In this document: positions 51,997 through 60,860 of the stretch, piece by piece
Layout: every line of letters starts with the position of its first letter
Position numbering within the stretch: the stretch's first letter is position 1
Assembly: GCF_014077625.1 (NCBI RefSeq)
Contig: NZ_JACFXU010000013.1
Span: forward strand, 620,001 to 684,000
Direction of reading: 5' to 3'
DNA length: 64,000 nucleotides
Origin: Sediminihaliea albiluteola
GTDB lineage: Bacteria > Pseudomonadota > Gammaproteobacteria > Pseudomonadales > Halieaceae
Made by a program: the position numbers and the translations under genes
Notes under the pieces: generated by a model
Told to the model about the DNA's origin: nothing
The model's database searches: none
The model's input: only the letters and a program-made list of their open reading frames with translations

Positions 51997-53787
51997 TTAA
52001 AAGCTCTCCTCGAGCAGCGCCATAATGCTTTCAGGGTCGGCCACCATGGACTCGGCCAAAGCGCGAGTACGGGGCAGCAAACGCTGGAAGTAGAATTTAG
52101 CGGTGGTGACTTTAGCCTGGTAGAAAGCGGCATCGCCTTCACCGGCTGCTAGCTTCTGCTGCGCGACTAAGGCCATACGCGCCCAGATATAAGCAAAGGT
52201 CACGTAGCCGGAGTACATCAGGTAGTCCACCGAGGCGCTGCCAATGATGTCTGGGTTCTTCATCGCGCCCTCACCCACTTGCTGGGTCAGTGTGCCCCAC
52301 TCGGCATTCAGCTCCTGCAGGCGCGGAATAAAGGCCGCCATCTCAGCATTGTCCTGTTGCTCCTGACAGAACAGGTGAATCACTTTGGTGAAGTTCTGCA
52401 GTAGCTTGCCGCCGCTACCCATCACCTTGCGGCCAATCAGGTCCAGGGCTTGGATGCCGGTAGTGCCTTCGTAAACCGTGGAAATGCGGTTATCGCGAGC
52501 GACTTGCTCCATACCGTGCTCGGCAATATAGCCGTGGCCACCGAAGACTTGCATGCCAAGGTAGGTCACTTCCTGGGCGGTTTCGGTGCAGAAGCCTTTG
52601 GCGATCGGAGTCAAAAACTCGAGCAGGGCATTGGCTTGCTCGGCCTCTTCGGCTGAGCCATGCTTACTTAGGTCAATCTGCTGTGACAGCCAGTACAAAA
52701 AGGCCCGTGAACCTTCACTGATCGCGCGCTGGGTCATCAGCATGCGGCGCACATCGGGGTGCACGATAATTGGGTCGGCTGGACCGTCGGGATTTTTAGG
52801 GCCGCTGATAGCGCGCATTTGCAGGCGCTCTTTGGCGTAGGCCACAGCGCCCTGATAGGAGCGCTCACACATGGTCAGGCCCTGCAAGCCGGTGCCAATA
52901 CGGGCGAAGTTCATCAGTTTGAACATCACTTTGAGGCCTTCGTTTTCCTCGCCCAGCATAAAGCCGCGGGCGCCGTCGTAGTTCATCACACAGGTGGCCG
53001 AGCCATTGAGGCCCATTTTGTGCTCGATGGAGCCACAGGTGACATTATTGCTGTCGCCGAGAGAGCCATCTTCGTTGACCCAGATCTTGGGCACGATAAA
53101 CAGAGAAATACCCTTAGTACCTTCCGGCGCTCCTTCCACTCTGGCCAAAATCGCGTGGATGATGTTGTCGGTCAGATCCTGCTCACCACCGGAGATAAAA
53201 ATCTTGGTGCCGCTAACTGTCCAGGTGCCGTCGCCATTGTCTGTTGCTTTAGTGCGCAGCAGGCCCACATCGGAGCCACAGTGAGCCTCGGTTAGGCACA
53301 TAGTGCCGCCCCACTCACCGCTCAGAAGCTTAGGCAGGAAGCGCTGTTTTAACTCTTCAGTGCCGCCATTGAGCAGACAGGATACCGGCGCCCCAGAGAG
53401 GCCGCTGTACATACTCCAGGCCCAGTTGGCTGCGCCGACCATTTCGTTGACAAACATACCGATCGAGCTGGGCAGGCCCTGTCCGCCCTCCTCGGCCGGG
53501 ATGGTCAGTGACTGCCAGCCACCTTCGCCCCACTGGCGATAAGCTTCGGCAAAGCCATCGGGGGTGGTGACGCGGCCATTGTCAAAAGTACAGCCCTGTT
53601 CATCGCCAGTGCGAAAGGTGGGCGCGACCACCTCTTCAGCAAATTTCGCCGCGTTATCGAGAATCGCGTCTAAGAGCTCCAAACTGACTGTCTCACAGCC
53701 GGACAAGTTGGCGTAGTGCTGCTCACTATCGAGAAAGTCCTTGAGCACAAACTGCATGTCTTGGCGTGGCGCTGAGTAGGCAAGCAT
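51997..53787 (-). CDS. Acyl-CoA dehydrogenase, large FadE-like type
   Basis: 596-residue FAD-dependent acyl-CoA dehydrogenase with the C-terminal extension characteristic of the long, ~600-residue class. Start at 53787 (MLAYSAPRQDMQFVLKDFL) with AAAGGA upstream; a start seven codons earlier lacks such a site. Motifs: GTMCLTEAHCGSDVGLLRTKA, IEHKMGLNGSATCVMNYDGA, and YIAEHGMEQVARDNRISTVYEGTTGIQ with the catalytic Glu in YEGTTGIQALDL. Oxidises fatty- or medium-chain acyl-CoA in beta-oxidation; could also act on a side chain. Divergent from the disrupted TonB receptor gene. Confidence 0.95.
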   Translation of the reverse strand: MLAYSAPRQDMQFVLKDFLDSEQHYANLSGCETVSLELLDAILDNAAKFAEEVVAPTFRTGDEQGCTFDNGRVTTPDGFAEAYRQWGEGGWQSLTIPAEEGGQGLPSSIGMFVNEMVGAANWAWSMYSGLSGAPVSCLLNGGTEELKQRFLPKLLSGEWGGTMCLTEAHCGSDVGLLRTKATDNGDGTWTVSGTKIFISGGEQDLTDNIIHAILARVEGAPEGTKGISLFIVPKIWVNEDGSLGDSNNVTCGSIEHKMGLNGSATCVMNYDGARGFMLGEENEGLKVMFKLMNFARIGTGLQGLTMCERSYQGAVAYAKERLQMRAISGPKNPDGPADPIIVHPDVRRMLMTQRAISEGSRAFLYWLSQQIDLSKHGSAEEAEQANALLEFLTPIAKGFCTETAQEVTYLGMQVFGGHGYIAEHGMEQVARDNRISTVYEGTTGIQALDLIGRKVMGSGGKLLQNFTKVIHLFCQEQQDNAEMAAFIPRLQELNAEWGTLTQQVGEGAMKNPDIIGSASVDYLMYSGYVTFAYIWARMALVAQQKLAAGEGDAAFYQAKVTTAKFYFQRLLPRTRALAESMVADPESIMALLEESF

Positions 53788-53984
53788 AGAAAGATCCTTT
53801 GTTATCAATCGTGTTTAAGAAGTTATTGGTATTTGGCGCAATAAAATAGGAAGTAGCGAGCAGCATATCAATTTTATTGGAACTATTAGTAGACATCTGT
53901 ACCGTAAAGGATAAGTATTTGACCTTGCAGGGGTTGAACAACAATCACTGCTACTATAAATAAAGCAATAATAGAGGTGTCCAC

Positions 53985-56379
53985 GTGAAAAAAGCCCAAC
54001 AGCGCAAGCTCAGCTTCCGCCAACTCTGCCCAATGGCGGCGGCCATATCTGCCATACTCGCAGCGCCGGTCAATGCGCAACTTGAGGAAGTGCTCGTCAC
54101 TGCTCAAAAGCGTACCCAGACCATCCAAGACGTTCCCTCATCGGTCTCTGCTATCTCTGCCGATATGCTAGAAAAAACCAATACTCGGGATTTCCAGTGA
54201 CCTGAACAAAATTACCGCAGGCATTGCGATCACCGGTGGCGCCGACGGCTTTGGCAAAGTGATTCGTATTCGCGGCGTCGGCACCAACTCCTATGTGCCA
54301 GCGATTCGCCCTGCCGTGGGTATCTTTATTGACGATATCCCTCTAGGTGCCCCGGAGTCGGCTTATAACAACATGGCCGACATTGAACGCATCGAAATCT
54401 TGAAGGGCCCCCAGGCCACACTCTTTGGTAAAGAGGTGTCTTCCGGTGCCATCTCGCTCTTTACCCGGCGCCCCGACACCCAGTTGATGGATGCCTACGT
54501 GGAAGGCAATTTTGGCAACCTCGGTAAGCAAGAGTTTCGCCTCGGCGGTAACTTGCCGCTGGGCGATCACTTTGGTCTGCGCGCCAGTGTCTATAACAAC
54601 CAGAGCGATGGCTCGATAACCAACATCAGCTACAACAACAAGCGTATGGGCGATGTCGAGGCCACCGGTTATCGCCTGCGCCTACTCTGGGAGGCCAGCG
54701 ACAACTTCTCCGCCATCCTCGGCTATGAAGATCACGACGTTGAAGTCTACGGCACCAATTCACTGGCTCAGGAGCACGGCGACCTGTACACCATCTGGGA
54801 GCAAAGCGTGCTCGGCATCAGCGACCCCGCCCAGAGCAAGCTAGATATTATCGATCCTTACTCGCGCAAGAATAGCCACTCAGCGCCCAACGGTTTGCGC
54901 AACTCGCTGACCAAAATCTGGTCGCTGAACATGAACTGGGAAATCAACGACAACTGGTCAATCACCTCGGTGACCAGTGACCAGGAGTGGTCGAACTTAA
55001 CTCCCGGGGATGATGGCAGCGGCTTTGTGAACTCCGCGGGACAGCGTGTTTACGACACGGCAGACACCTCAGTGGGCCCTTACAAGCTCAATGATTTCTA
55101 TCAGGATGCCGCCACCGATACCACCACCCAAGAGTTGCGGGTGAACTGGGAAGACGGTGACTGGTCTTCGGTCTTTGGTGCCTTCTACGCCCAAACCGAC
55201 ACCATCAGCTACGTGCCCTTCTCCAACCTGCTGGGCGCCTTTGGGCCCAACTTAATTATTAAGGCGGCCGGGCTCTCTGATCTGCGCGAAGATATCAGTG
55301 AGTGGGCGCTGTTCAGTCATAACATTTACAGCATTCGCGAGGGCTTGGATCTGACCTTTGGCGCGCGCTACTCCAATGTGGAAAAAGAGTCGCTAAAAGG
55401 GCAAATGCTCGGCGTGGGTCCACTGGCTGACCTCAATAGCCCCTTTGTGCCGGCCACCCTGTGGGCGGACAATATTCCCAAGCAAAAAGACAGCTGGGAT
55501 GAAATATCCGGCACGGTCAAACTGACCTACTGGCTCAACGATGAGATCTCCATTTACGGCGGCTGGGACCGCGGCTTTAAAGCCGGTGGCCACAACGTCT
55601 GTAAAGGCGATTTGCCAGAAGCCGATTGCCCGCCGCCCTTTGCTTCAGAAATTGCCGACAACTTTGAAATCGGCATGAAGAGCCGCCTCTTTGATAACAG
55701 CTTGGTATTCAACACCGCACTGTTCTACCAGAGCTATGATGATTACCAAGTGGATATTCAGGATGAGGAAGGCATTGGTAACTCAGTACAAAATGCCGCG
55801 AAAGTGAAAATCCAAGGCATCGAGGCCGAGTTCCAGTGGCTAGCCACTGATCAGCTGCGCATTGATGGCAACCTGTCTTATGTCGACGCCCGCTGGGATG
55901 AGTACGCCGACGCGGAGTGCTTGCGCCCGCAGTACCAGGCCATCGCCTGTACTCAAAACCCTAACGGCAGCTTCACTCAGGATTTAGGCGGCCAGCGCCT
56001 GAACTACACCAGCCCTTGGACCGGTAACGTCAACGCCACCTACAGTGGTGACTTTGGCAATGGCATCGGCTGGTATGTGCGCGGCGAAGTGGCCTTCCGC
56101 GATGACCGCCTGTTCTTCCCTGATCTGGACCCCGATGTCCGCGATGGCTCTTACACCCTGCTCAATGCCAGCGCCGGCATCAGCGCCGCCGACGGCACTT
56201 GGGATGTGATCTTCTGGGCTAAGAACCTGGCCGACGAAGAGTACCTGATTAACGCCGAGCGTAACCGCGACCAGAGCAACCCAAACTTTGGTGGCACGCC
56301 CTATGAAGGCTATCGGGTAACTGCGGGTGACGAGCGCACTTACGGCGTCACCTTGAAATATCGCTTCAACGAAAGCTAA
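53985..56379 (+). pseudogene. TonB-dependent receptor disrupted by a +1 frameshift
   Basis: A complete receptor coding sequence apart from one extra base. The first 71 codons (53985-54200) give a signal peptide (ending APVNA), the TonB box LEEVLVTAQKRTQTIQDVP and part of the plug, and run into TGA. If one C of the two at 54194-54195 is removed, the frame reads DFSDLNKITAGIAITGG and continues for 2.2 kb through plug (ILKGPQATLFGKEVSSGA) and barrel to YGVTLKYRFNES, restoring a normal 797-residue receptor. The rest of the frame is intact with no other lesion. Either a recent inactivating mutation, a phase-variation-like event, or a base-calling error. Divergent from the acyl-CoA dehydrogenase gene and ending at a strong terminator. 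Confidence 0.9.
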
Positions 56380-56386
56380 GGCAAAT

Positions 56387-56426
56387 AAAAACGGCGCAGA
56401 GCTTGCTACTCTGCGCCGTTTTTTTC
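56387..56426 (+). terminator. Bidirectional intrinsic terminator after the disrupted receptor
   Basis: Perfect 11-bp stem ACGGCGCAGAG/CTCTGCGCCGT with a 7-base loop, TTTTTTT after it on the plus strand and AAAA before it, so it can serve both the receptor gene and the convergent GST gene. Confidence 0.93.
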
Positions 56427-56509
56427 GTCTTCAATTTATCGCCTTAGCTACGAGTACTCAGGCTCAAACGCGCTAATCATTCACGCTAGCCAATCAACAG
56501 CCCTAGAAC

Positions 56510-57151
56510 TTAAAGCGATTTAAAGTTGCTCGTTTCCTCGCCAATCACCACCACCTTTTGAAAGGCCTCTCGCTGCTTCATACGCTGTAAATAAGCTTGC
56601 ACTTGGGGCTTATACTCCCCTTCTAAGCCTAAGATTTCACCCAGATACAAAGCGTAAGTGATGCAAATATCGGCAATAGTAAAGCGATCGTCGCAGAGGT
56701 ATTCACGGCTCTCTAAATGCGCATTCAAACGCTTCAGGCGCGATAGATACCAGCGGCGATAATCCTCAGCAACTTGCGGCAAGCGTCGCTCAGGGGCCTC
56801 AAAATAGCCGTAGCGCAGCACCAAAGTTTGAGGGAAGGTCAATGTCGCATCACTGTGAAACAACCAATTGAGGTAATCGCCATACTCAGGGTGATCTGCT
56901 TTAAGGCCAAATTCATAGCGCTGATAGCGCTCGACTAAGTACAGCGGAATGGCGCAGGACTCGGTCATCTGCAGCTTTGCGTCATGGAACAAAGGCACCG
57001 TGCCCAGTGGGTTCAAGTTGAGGTAATCCGGATCGAAAACTCGCGGTGGAAAGCTCAGTAGCTCCAGCTCGTAGTCCAAGCCCAGCTCTTCTAGGGCCCA
57101 GAGCGCCCGCAGGGAGCGCGAGTTATGGCAGTGCCACAGTTTGATTGACAT
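56510..57151 (-). CDS. Glutathione S-transferase family protein
   Basis: 213-residue two-domain GST. N-terminal thioredoxin-like half KLWHCHNSRSLRALWALEELG with the Ser/Cys-region active site, NPLGTVPLFHDAKLQMTESCAI (cis-Pro and Glu-Ser glutathione contacts), helical C-terminal domain ending REAFQKVV. Conjugates or reduces electrophiles; exact class unknown. Followed closely in the same direction by other minus-strand genes. Confidence 0.93.
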   Translation of the reverse strand: MSIKLWHCHNSRSLRALWALEELGLDYELELLSFPPRVFDPDYLNLNPLGTVPLFHDAKLQMTESCAIPLYLVERYQRYEFGLKADHPEYGDYLNWLFHSDATLTFPQTLVLRYGYFEAPERRLPQVAEDYRRWYLSRLKRLNAHLESREYLCDDRFTIADICITYALYLGEILGLEGEYKPQVQAYLQRMKQREAFQKVVVIGEETSNFKSL

Positions 57152-57175
57152 GTGATTAACTCCGGTCGCAAATTC

Positions 57176-58033
57176 TTAGGTGAACACCACGGTCTTGTTG
57201 CCCTGCACCAGCACCCGGTCTTCCAAGTGATAGCGCAAGCCCCGGGCCAGTACGGTTTTTTCCACGTCTTTACCCAAGCGCACTAAGTCCTCCACGGTAT
57301 CGTGATGACGAATACGCACCACATCCTGCTCGATAATTGGTCCTGCATCGAGCTCTTCAGTCACATAGTGACAGGTGGCACCGGTTAACTTAACGCCGCG
57401 CTGGAAGGCTTGGTGATAGGGCTTAGCGCCGATAAATGAGGGCAAGAAACTGTGGTGAATATTGATAATGCGGTTGGGGTAAGCCCGGCAGAGCCAGGGC
57501 GGCAAAATCTGCATATAGCGCGCCAGCACGATGGTATCGGGCTTGGCCTGATCAATTAATTGCGCGGTCTGATCAAAGGCCGCCCGCTTACCCTCTTCGT
57601 CCTTGGGCACTGGCACGTAGTGATAAGGCACCCCGTGCCACTCCACCAAGCGGCGCATATCTTCGTGGTTAGAAATCACACAAGCCAAATCAAAGGGTAA
57701 GTCACCACTGCGCCAGAGGTGCAATAAGTCGGCCAAGCAGTGCTCTAACTTACTCACCAACAATACCACCCGCTGGGGTACCTCAGAGTCCGTCAGGCGC
57801 CACTCCATATCCAGCTCTTGCGCAATTGGTATAAAGGCTTGGCGAAAGCTCTCCGCATCCATATTCAAGGTATTGGCATCGACCACATAGCGCATGTAGA
57901 ACATGCGGGTTTCGATATCTTCATACTGGTTGGCGCGGATAATCGAGCCACCATGCTCGGCAATAAAACCAGTGATTCGGGCGACAATGCCCACTTTATC
58001 GGGGCAGGTTCCTAGTAAGGTGTAATTACGCAC
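57176..58033 (-). CDS. purU: Formyltetrahydrofolate deformylase
   Basis: 285-residue PurU: N-terminal ACT domain (about 4-85, LLGTCPDKVGIVARITGFIAEHGG) and a formyltransferase-fold C-terminal domain (about 90-285) with VLLVSKLEHCLADLLH, ISNHEDMRRLVEWHG, the catalytic INIHHSFLPSFIGA and GATCHYVTEELDAGPIIEQD. Hydrolyses 10-formyl-THF to formate and THF. The start is a GTG at 58033. fdhD, needed for formate dehydrogenase, follows upstream on the same strand. Confidence 0.96.
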   Translation of the reverse strand: MRNYTLLGTCPDKVGIVARITGFIAEHGGSIIRANQYEDIETRMFYMRYVVDANTLNMDAESFRQAFIPIAQELDMEWRLTDSEVPQRVVLLVSKLEHCLADLLHLWRSGDLPFDLACVISNHEDMRRLVEWHGVPYHYVPVPKDEEGKRAAFDQTAQLIDQAKPDTIVLARYMQILPPWLCRAYPNRIINIHHSFLPSFIGAKPYHQAFQRGVKLTGATCHYVTEELDAGPIIEQDVVRIRHHDTVEDLVRLGKDVEKTVLARGLRYHLEDRVLVQGNKTVVFT

Positions 58034-58139
58034 GGCGCTATCGTTTCCTGTAGCAGCAGACTTTGATTTGTGGCGCTGTACATTAGCACTATCTGCACGC
58101 GCAAGCAGCCCCAGTGCTTAACTAGCAGTGAATTAGCGC

Positions 58140-58952
58140 TTATGGCGAGCCATGGGGATTATGATAAATCACGTGGCGGCCCGGCCTTGCGAAGGCAATC
58201 AACAGCTGCCCGGCTTGCCGCGCCATATCAATCGCCATAGCAGTCGGCGCCGATACCGCTACTAATGCGCCAATACCGGCAGCACAACTTTTATGTACCA
58301 TCTCATAGCTGGCCCGGCTGGAAATCAGCGCAAAGCCCTCAGATAAAGGCTGAGTAGAACCTTGCAGGGCGCCAATTAACTTATCCATGGCATTGTGGCG
58401 ACCAATATCTTCCCGCACTAAGACAATCTCACCCTGGCTATTACAGAAGGCTGCCGCATGGCTCGCGCCAGTTTGCTGTTGTAGGGGCTGATGATTAGGT
58501 AAGGCCACAAGTGCCCGCTGCACTGCGCTAGCAGAGAGCTGTGGCGCCACCACCGGCTTAATGGGCCTGACTGCCTCAGTTAAGGATTCAGCACCGCATA
58601 GGCCACAGCCGGTGCGCCCGGTCAGCGATCGGCGGCGCTCGCGCAAGGCAGCTACACGCTCACTGGCAATGGCCATCTCGACCCGAATGCCCTGCTCGGC
58701 CTCGACGATCTCTAAGTCATAGAGCTCAGAGGCCTGCTGGAGAATGCCCTCGCTGAGGCTAAAGCCTAAGGCAAAGTCCTCGAGCTGCATGGGGCTGGCC
58801 ATCATCACCGCGTGGGAAATGCCCTGATAGACCAAAGCCACCGCGCACTCTGCGGCAATTTGATCGCTAGCGCGCTCAGTCGCCTCGCCCTGCTCGTAAA
58901 CCTCCACTGAGGCGCTGATATGGCCCTGATCGGGCGCTATGGACTTAGGCAC
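58140..58952 (-). CDS. fdhD: Formate dehydrogenase accessory sulfurtransferase FdhD
   Basis: 270-residue FdhD that transfers sulfur from IscS to the molybdenum/tungsten cofactor of formate dehydrogenase. The active-site C-x-x-C is in RTGCGLCGAESL; also LALGFSLSEGIL-like (LEDFALGFSLSEGILQ), VREDIGRHNAMDKLIGA and LISSRASYEMVHKSCAAGIG. Start is a GTG with AGGTG upstream. No formate dehydrogenase structural genes in the window; 107 bases upstream of purU, a formate-producing enzyme. Confidence 0.95.
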   Translation of the reverse strand: MPKSIAPDQGHISASVEVYEQGEATERASDQIAAECAVALVYQGISHAVMMASPMQLEDFALGFSLSEGILQQASELYDLEIVEAEQGIRVEMAIASERVAALRERRRSLTGRTGCGLCGAESLTEAVRPIKPVVAPQLSASAVQRALVALPNHQPLQQQTGASHAAAFCNSQGEIVLVREDIGRHNAMDKLIGALQGSTQPLSEGFALISSRASYEMVHKSCAAGIGALVAVSAPTAMAIDMARQAGQLLIAFARPGRHVIYHNPHGSP

Positions 58953-58999
58953 TGAAGCACCTTTAGTGAAAGGACTGACAAAGGCGGTGGCGAGATAAC

Positions 59000-59947
59000 T
59001 TAACTCGCCTTGCAGAGATTAATCGCCTGCCCCGTTTTTAAGAAGCTTTCGATATTGGCAAAGACGCTCATTACCATATCCACCCGGGCATCTGAGGTGG
59101 CACTGCCGACATGGGGGGTCAGGCAGACATTATCCAGTTCCAGTAAGCCCGGATGAGGCTCGGGCTCAAACTCAAAGACATCCAAGCCCGCTGCGGCTAA
59201 ATGGCCCTCGCGCAAACACTCAACCAAGGCCGCCTCATCCACTACCGCGCCGCGACCGGTATTCACTAACACGGCGCCCTGCTTCATTTGCTGCAAGCGC
59301 TCGGCGTTGATGAGGTGCTGGGTAGCGGAGTTAAGCGGACAAGTGAGCACCACAATATCGCTGCTGCCCAGCAGTCCAGCCAAGTCCGGTTGGTAGGTGG
59401 CGCCTAATTCAGCCTCGGCCTGCGCTTTGCGATTGGGCCCGTAGTACTGCACCTTTAAGTCAAAGCCCTTGGCGCGCTGGGCCACGGCTTGACCGATGGC
59501 ACCAAAGCCTACGATGCCTAAACTCTTACCGTAGACGCGATTACCGACCCGCTGCTGAGCCTGAGCCCACTCACCTTGGCGCAGTAGGCGCTCAGCGTCA
59601 CTTAAGCGTCGGCAGGCAGCTAGAATCAAGGTGAAGGTCAGATCTGCAGTATCTTCAGTGACTTGCGGCGTATTACTAACCTGAATTCTACGCTTTTCGG
59701 CGGCCGCCAAATCAATATGATCGGTGCCCACGCCAAAGCTGGCGATCAATTTGATGCTCTCGGGCATGCTATTAATCAGCTCCGCAGGCACCGCATCCAG
59801 AGCGGTGCAGACATAAATACAGCAACCTTCCATGGCAGCGCTATTGGGGCCACTGACCACTACTTCAGCAAACTGCCCCAAACCTTGCATCATCGCCGGA
59901 GGAAGCTCGCGGGACATCGCCAGCTTCACTGCATTCACATCACTCAT
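59000..59947 (-). CDS. D-isomer 2-hydroxyacid dehydrogenase family protein
   Basis: 315-residue NAD(P)-dependent 2-hydroxyacid dehydrogenase. Nucleotide site LGIVGFGAIGQAVAQRAKGF, substrate-binding Arg in VNTGRGAVVDEAALV, Glu in GLDVFEFEPEPHPGLLELDNVCLTPHVGS with the catalytic His. Likely a glyoxylate/hydroxypyruvate or related reductase. Adjacent to an SDR gene 12 bases upstream on the same strand. Confidence 0.94.
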   Translation of the reverse strand: MSDVNAVKLAMSRELPPAMMQGLGQFAEVVVSGPNSAAMEGCCIYVCTALDAVPAELINSMPESIKLIASFGVGTDHIDLAAAEKRRIQVSNTPQVTEDTADLTFTLILAACRRLSDAERLLRQGEWAQAQQRVGNRVYGKSLGIVGFGAIGQAVAQRAKGFDLKVQYYGPNRKAQAEAELGATYQPDLAGLLGSSDIVVLTCPLNSATQHLINAERLQQMKQGAVLVNTGRGAVVDEAALVECLREGHLAAAGLDVFEFEPEPHPGLLELDNVCLTPHVGSATSDARVDMVMSVFANIESFLKTGQAINLCKAS

Positions 59948-59959
59948 ACTTTACTCGTA

Positions 59960-60802
59960 TTAAAAGTTAAAACCGTTGCCATTAATTACCGGCACGTTAG
60001 TCCATAAATCATTGGGGTCGCGGTACCAACCCGCAGCGGCCAGTGCGCCACCGTCGAGGTTCAAGGTGGTGCCAGTCATCCAGCTAGAGAGTTCAGAGGC
60101 CAAGAACAGCGCAGAGCCGGCGGCATCTTCTGGGCTGCCGAAGCGCTCTAATGGTATCCAGCGCCGGGTGTGGTGCTGATGCTCTTCGGCAATCAACTGC
60201 GAGGGGCGCACTTGTTCAGTTTCAGTGGTTTCCGGGGCAATCGCATTGACCCGAATGCCTTCTGGTGCCAGTTCCAGGGCCAGACTGCGGGTGAAACCGG
60301 TTATCGCATGCTTGTAGCTGCAATAAGCGGTGGCCATGGGAATGCCGCGGAAAGCTTCAATGGAGGAGATACTAATGATTGAGCCGCCTTTGCCACGCTC
60401 GCGCAGCAGCGGAATGGCGGCTCGAGTGACCATCATAATCGACTTTAAGTTACAGCCGTAAAGCTGCTCAAGTTCTTCATCATCACAATGCTCGAAGGGC
60501 TTGATAATACCCAGAAAATCACCCACGTTATTGACCAGCACATCTAAGCCAGCAAAGCGTGATTTCACTTCAGCCATAAAGCGATCGACATCCCCTCGCT
60601 GGGTCACATCGGCCTGGATTACCAAAGCCTCAGTACCCTGTTCAGTCAAGGCCTTTTGCAGATCACTGCAGTGATCTGGATTGATTTCGGCTACCGCAAT
60701 GCTGGCGCCCCGCTTGGCAAAGGCCTCGACAATCGCTCGGCCAATCCCGGCGCCACCGCCAGTGACTAATACGGTCTTGCCGCTAAAATCCAGATCCTGC
60801 AT
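59960..60802 (-). CDS. Short-chain dehydrogenase/reductase (SDR)
   Basis: 280-residue SDR with TGGGAGIGRAI cofactor loop, VLVNNVGDFLG, Ser in IISISSIEAF, and Y-C-S-Y-K (ATAYCSYKHAI). A C-terminal tail AGWYRDPNDLWTNVPVINGNG is longer than usual. Probably cotranscribed with the 2-hydroxyacid dehydrogenase gene, suggesting paired redox steps on one metabolite; inferred. Confidence 0.93.
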   Translation of the reverse strand: MQDLDFSGKTVLVTGGGAGIGRAIVEAFAKRGASIAVAEINPDHCSDLQKALTEQGTEALVIQADVTQRGDVDRFMAEVKSRFAGLDVLVNNVGDFLGIIKPFEHCDDEELEQLYGCNLKSIMMVTRAAIPLLRERGKGGSIISISSIEAFRGIPMATAYCSYKHAITGFTRSLALELAPEGIRVNAIAPETTETEQVRPSQLIAEEHQHHTRRWIPLERFGSPEDAAGSALFLASELSSWMTGTTLNLDGGALAAAGWYRDPNDLWTNVPVINGNGFNF

Positions 60803-60860
60803 ATCCTTTTCCTATTGTTATTGATTTGTTATGGCTTGGGCTTGTTTAAGCACTTAAGCC

